A stretch of 64,000 nt of DNA from Planctomycetota bacterium (GTDB lineage: Bacteria; Planctomycetota; Phycisphaerae; UBA1845). Location of the stretch: the NCBI GenBank assembly GCA_030616775.1, contig JAUWWQ010000001.1:113419-177418 (forward strand), read 5' to 3'. The notes beneath the pieces were generated by a model. It had not been told where the DNA came from. It ran no database searches and saw only the letters and a list, made by a program, of their open reading frames with translations. This document shows, piece by piece, positions 61,168-64,000 of the stretch. The position numbers were made by a program, and so were the translations under genes. The first letter of the stretch is position 1. Every line of letters begins with the position of its first letter.

Positions 61168-64000
61168 ATGAGAAGAAAAACGATTGTAGGACTTACCAGT
61201 TTGATGGGCCTGACGCTGTGCGTTGGGCCGGCGTGGGCGGCGGATATCAATGTGCCCGGCGACTACACCACGATCCAAGACGCGATTGACGCCGCCGACC
61301 CGGGCGACGCGATCCACGTCGAGCCGGGGACGTACACAGAGGACTTGGTCTTCGCGGTCGGGAAAGATGACCTGGAACTGGTCGGGGACGAATCGGATCT
61401 CACTGTAACGATCATCAAGGGTGTGGTAAACGCCGACGTGTCCCTGTGGCCACTGGCGGTTCCGAACATCGACGTCCTGGCTGACGGGGTCGAGATTCAC
61501 GGTTTCACGATCCAGGGACCGGACCCCGAAACCGACACGTACGCAAGCGGAATCCTGATCGGCGGCGACGACGCCAACATCCACCACAATGCGTTCCAGG
61601 TTACCAACGCGAGCACCCTGGATGAGATCTCCCAGGGAATTGTGACATACCGGGATGCAAACAACCCGACGGGCGGAGACGTCGACGGGCTGAACATCCA
61701 CGACAACAGTTTCGAGCCGTGGGGCGATGGGACCGCCGGCTATGAGGCAATCTTCATCAACCATGCCTCTTTAGATCCAGACCCAGCCGGCACGGTCACG
61801 ATCGCGGACAACGAGTTTGGTGGTATGTTGCTGCGTGCGATTACCACTGAACGATCGAATACTTCGATCACTGGCAACACGGTGTCAACGACGCTGGATC
61901 CCGGTCTGCCTGGTGGCTATCAGGGAATCAACGTGCGGGACTTTGGTGGGCGCGAACAGAAGGACGTGACCGTGACGGGCAACACGCTCGGCGGCACTTC
62001 GGGTTTCGGCCAGGCCCTACGGGTCGGGCTTAACAACACGCAGACGATGAGCAACATCACCGTCACGGGTAACGATTTCGTGTGCTGTAATGATATCCAG
62101 GTGCAGGACTCGGCCGAGATCTTGAACATTCAGGACGTGCTGGACAACAACACGTTCGACAAGGCCGTGGTTGTCAGCGGATCGTCGTTCCTTCACACCA
62201 TCTGGACTAGCATCCAAGACGGTATCGATGAGGCCTCAGCCGACGATACTGTCATGGTCCTGTCGGGAACCTACGTAGAGGACCTGGTCATACCGGCGGG
62301 CAAGGACAATCTGGAGTTGGTCGGCGCGGGCGGTGCGACGATCAAGGGCGTCGATACCCTACCGTGGGCTAACTTTCCCCTAGCGGATCCCAACATTGAG
62401 ATCCTGGCAAACGGTGTCAAGCTTCACGGCTTCACCATCGAGAGCCCGGACGTGCCGGACGGGGACTATTCAAGCGGCATCGTACTGAACGGCACGGACA
62501 TAGAGATTTACGATAACGACTTCGTGCAGATCGCCGCCGGTGACGGAGGGGGTGTCGTGATCCAGACATACCGAGACGACGTTCTCGGATTCGACAGCAA
62601 CGTCGATCGTCTGAACATCCATGACAACACCTTCAGCGGCAATCCCGGCGGCGGCTACGATGCGGTCTTCATCAATCACCAGGGGGCAGCCGTGGGCGAC
62701 TATGTGACCGTGGAGGACAATGCGTTCTCCGGGAAGGCCTACCGCGCCGTCACGACCGAGCGTTCAAAGACGAAGATCATCGACAACACGATTCAGACGA
62801 GCCTTGCTGGCGCGGGCCAGGGCATCCTCGTCATGGACTTCTCCAATCGGGACCAGGAGGACGTGACAGTCCAGGATAACGTGGTCACGAGCACATCGAG
62901 CTTCGCCCAGGGCCTGAAGGTCGGGTCTTCGGGCGGCCAGTTGATGACCGATATCTCCGTTACGAGCAATGTCTTTGACGGGAACGAAGTGGGGATTGTG
63001 TTCCGTGCCCTGAAATCAGGATCAACGGTAACGGTTGTGGACAATCGGATCATCAACAGCACCGGCAGCAGTTCCGGGATTCATATCCTATCGGGTACTG
63101 ATGTTGACGGGATGACCGTCGCGTATAACAGCATCGCCGGCAACGCCGGATTCGGTATCAACAACGAGAGCGCTGGGATGCTCAACGCCGAGAACAACTG
63201 GTGGGGCGCTCCGAGCGGTCCGTTGGATCATAGTGGAACCGTTGAGGTGGTTTGGCCGGACGACTGTGTAGATCCTGCTGATGAAAAAAACGAAGAAGGT
63301 TGTCTTGGTTTGGGGGATGAGGTCAGCGAGAACGTGGACTACTGCCCGTGGCTGATGGGCGGTATCGGCAACTGCGACTGTGACCAGTATAAGGACTATG
63401 AGGAGAACTATGCCTGGTGGGACTACTGCCGTCGGTACCCTGGAAACGAGCCGTGCGAATGCCTTGATCCCATTGATTTGGATAGAGACGGTGTTCCGGA
63501 CGACTGTGACAGCGACGTGCCACCCGATTCCTGTTGTGATCCGATAACCGGTGAAACCTGCCCGCTCGATGACGGTATCGAGTGTACCGATGACATATGT
63601 TCCGATCCCGACGGCGTTCACGGAACGTGCGTCCACACGCCGATACACGCCTACTGCGACGACGAGAACGAGTGTACGGAAGACACATGCGATCCAACTG
63701 ACCCTGCCGCCGATCCAGTAACCGGTTGCGTGTTTACACCTGTACCGGGTCGCGAGTGCGATGACGAGAACGCCTGTACTACGGATGATACGTGCGACGA
63801 TACGGGCGCGTGCATCGGTGGCCCGCCGCGGGATTGCGATGATCAGAATGTGTGCACGGATGATTCGTGCGACCCGACTACGGGCTGCGTGTACGTGAAC
63901 AACACCGATCCGTGCGACGATGGCGATGTGTGCACGACGAACGACACGTGCTCAGACGGCGCATGTGTCGGTGGCCCACCGCTGGATTGCGATGATCAGA
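61168..64000 (+). CDS. Large secreted right-handed beta-helix protein with Cys/Asp-rich repeats (3' end beyond window)
   Basis: ATG 61168 follows AAAGGAAC. The open frame runs 944 codons to the window edge without a stop. Signal peptide TIVGLTSLMGLTLCVGPAWA, then two successive ~325-residue beta-helix domains that begin alike: DYTTIQDAIDAADPGDAIHV and SIQDGIDEASADDTVMVLSG, each with parallel-helix rungs such as VTVTGNTLGG and SNITVTGNDF. After NWWGAPSGPLDH come Cys/Asp-rich repeats of about 40 residues (CDDENECTEDTCDPT, CTTDDTCDDTGACIGGPPRD, CDDQNVCTDDSCDPTTGC). These resemble the repeats in the tetrahaem lipoprotein at 37522. Probably cell-surface, binding or cleaving polysaccharide; no catalytic motif was identified. 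Confidence 0.85.
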   Translation, partial: MRRKTIVGLTSLMGLTLCVGPAWAADINVPGDYTTIQDAIDAADPGDAIHVEPGTYTEDLVFAVGKDDLELVGDESDLTVTIIKGVVNADVSLWPLAVPNIDVLADGVEIHGFTIQGPDPETDTYASGILIGGDDANIHHNAFQVTNASTLDEISQGIVTYRDANNPTGGDVDGLNIHDNSFEPWGDGTAGYEAIFINHASLDPDPAGTVTIADNEFGGMLLRAITTERSNTSITGNTVSTTLDPGLPGGYQGINVRDFGGREQKDVTVTGNTLGGTSGFGQALRVGLNNTQTMSNITVTGNDFVCCNDIQVQDSAEILNIQDVLDNNTFDKAVVVSGSSFLHTIWTSIQDGIDEASADDTVMVLSGTYVEDLVIPAGKDNLELVGAGGATIKGVDTLPWANFPLADPNIEILANGVKLHGFTIESPDVPDGDYSSGIVLNGTDIEIYDNDFVQIAAGDGGGVVIQTYRDDVLGFDSNVDRLNIHDNTFSGNPGGGYDAVFINHQGAAVGDYVTVEDNAFSGKAYRAVTTERSKTKIIDNTIQTSLAGAGQGILVMDFSNRDQEDVTVQDNVVTSTSSFAQGLKVGSSGGQLMTDISVTSNVFDGNEVGIVFRALKSGSTVTVVDNRIINSTGSSSGIHILSGTDVDGMTVAYNSIAGNAGFGINNESAGMLNAENNWWGAPSGPLDHSGTVEVVWPDDCVDPADEKNEEGCLGLGDEVSENVDYCPWLMGGIGNCDCDQYKDYEENYAWWDYCRRYPGNEPCECLDPIDLDRDGVPDDCDSDVPPDSCCDPITGETCPLDDGIECTDDICSDPDGVHGTCVHTPIHAYCDDENECTEDTCDPTDPAADPVTGCVFTPVPGRECDDENACTTDDTCDDTGACIGGPPRDCDDQNVCTDDSCDPTTGCVYVNNTDPCDDGDVCTTNDTCSDGACVGGPPLDCDDQ

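Noticed and set aside
1..64000. CRISPR arrays
   Set aside because: No regularly spaced direct repeats of 25-40 bp were seen; the repeats present are palindromic and dispersed.

Overview
The window (about 60% GC) looks like a chromosome segment of a free-living, probably anaerobic or facultative bacterium of the Planctomycetota or a relative. This placement is an inference. It rests on FG-GAP/ASPIC-UnbV proteins with TPRs, an ECF sigma factor paired with a membrane VWA protein, very large multihaem cytochromes, a Cys-rich beta-helix exoprotein and many intergenic and intragenic palindromes. No rRNA or ribosomal protein gene is present to settle it.

Layout. 1-7774: the 3' part of an alkaline-phosphatase-superfamily gene, then two large secreted FG-GAP/ASPIC/TPR proteins on the minus strand. 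7931-10309: an MMPL/RND exporter. 10340-18395: an amino-acid block with threonine synthase facing a trans-sulfuration-type PLP enzyme, then a tight four-gene corrinoid methyltransferase operon (MttB-like, MetH-activation-like, corrinoid protein, homocysteine methyltransferase) and a sulfotransferase. Together these suggest homoserine to homocysteine to methionine, with a methylated amine as likely methyl donor. 18916-21649: ECF sigma factor and VWA membrane protein, peppered with REP-like palindromes. 21765-27298: a GspE/PilB ATPase, a UDP-sugar pyrophosphorylase and an ABC exporter.

27715-42886 is a minus-strand respiratory region. From its promoter-proximal end it holds a selenocysteine formate dehydrogenase (UGA at 42317-42319 with a SECIS-like hairpin), its four-cluster Fe-S subunit, FdhE, a tetrahaem lipoprotein, an HmcB-HmcC fusion, a 38-residue HmcD-like membrane peptide, a 13-haem HmcA-like cytochrome, and two cytochromes that fuse 19 or 11 haem motifs to a membrane cytochrome b. 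FdhD and a MobB-like P-loop protein follow on the plus strand, and a NapH-like ferredoxin/TPR pair after that. The likely scheme is periplasmic formate oxidation feeding a multihaem network coupled to the quinone pool.

48208-51181 holds ordinary genes (amidase, FlgM-like peptide, zinc-ribbon coiled-coil protein, a retropepsin-like ORF). 51349-about 60000 is an integrated element beside tRNA-Val(GAC). It carries a tyrosine integrase, an excisionase-like HTH protein, a primase/Toprim/RepA-type ATPase, a ParB-MT-A70 fusion, a small HTH protein, a hypothetical, a HigB/HigA-ImmA toxin-antitoxin pair and a decayed zinc-finger gene. A broken integrase fragment on the other side of the tRNA records an older insertion. 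The window ends inside a large secreted beta-helix protein (61168 to the edge).
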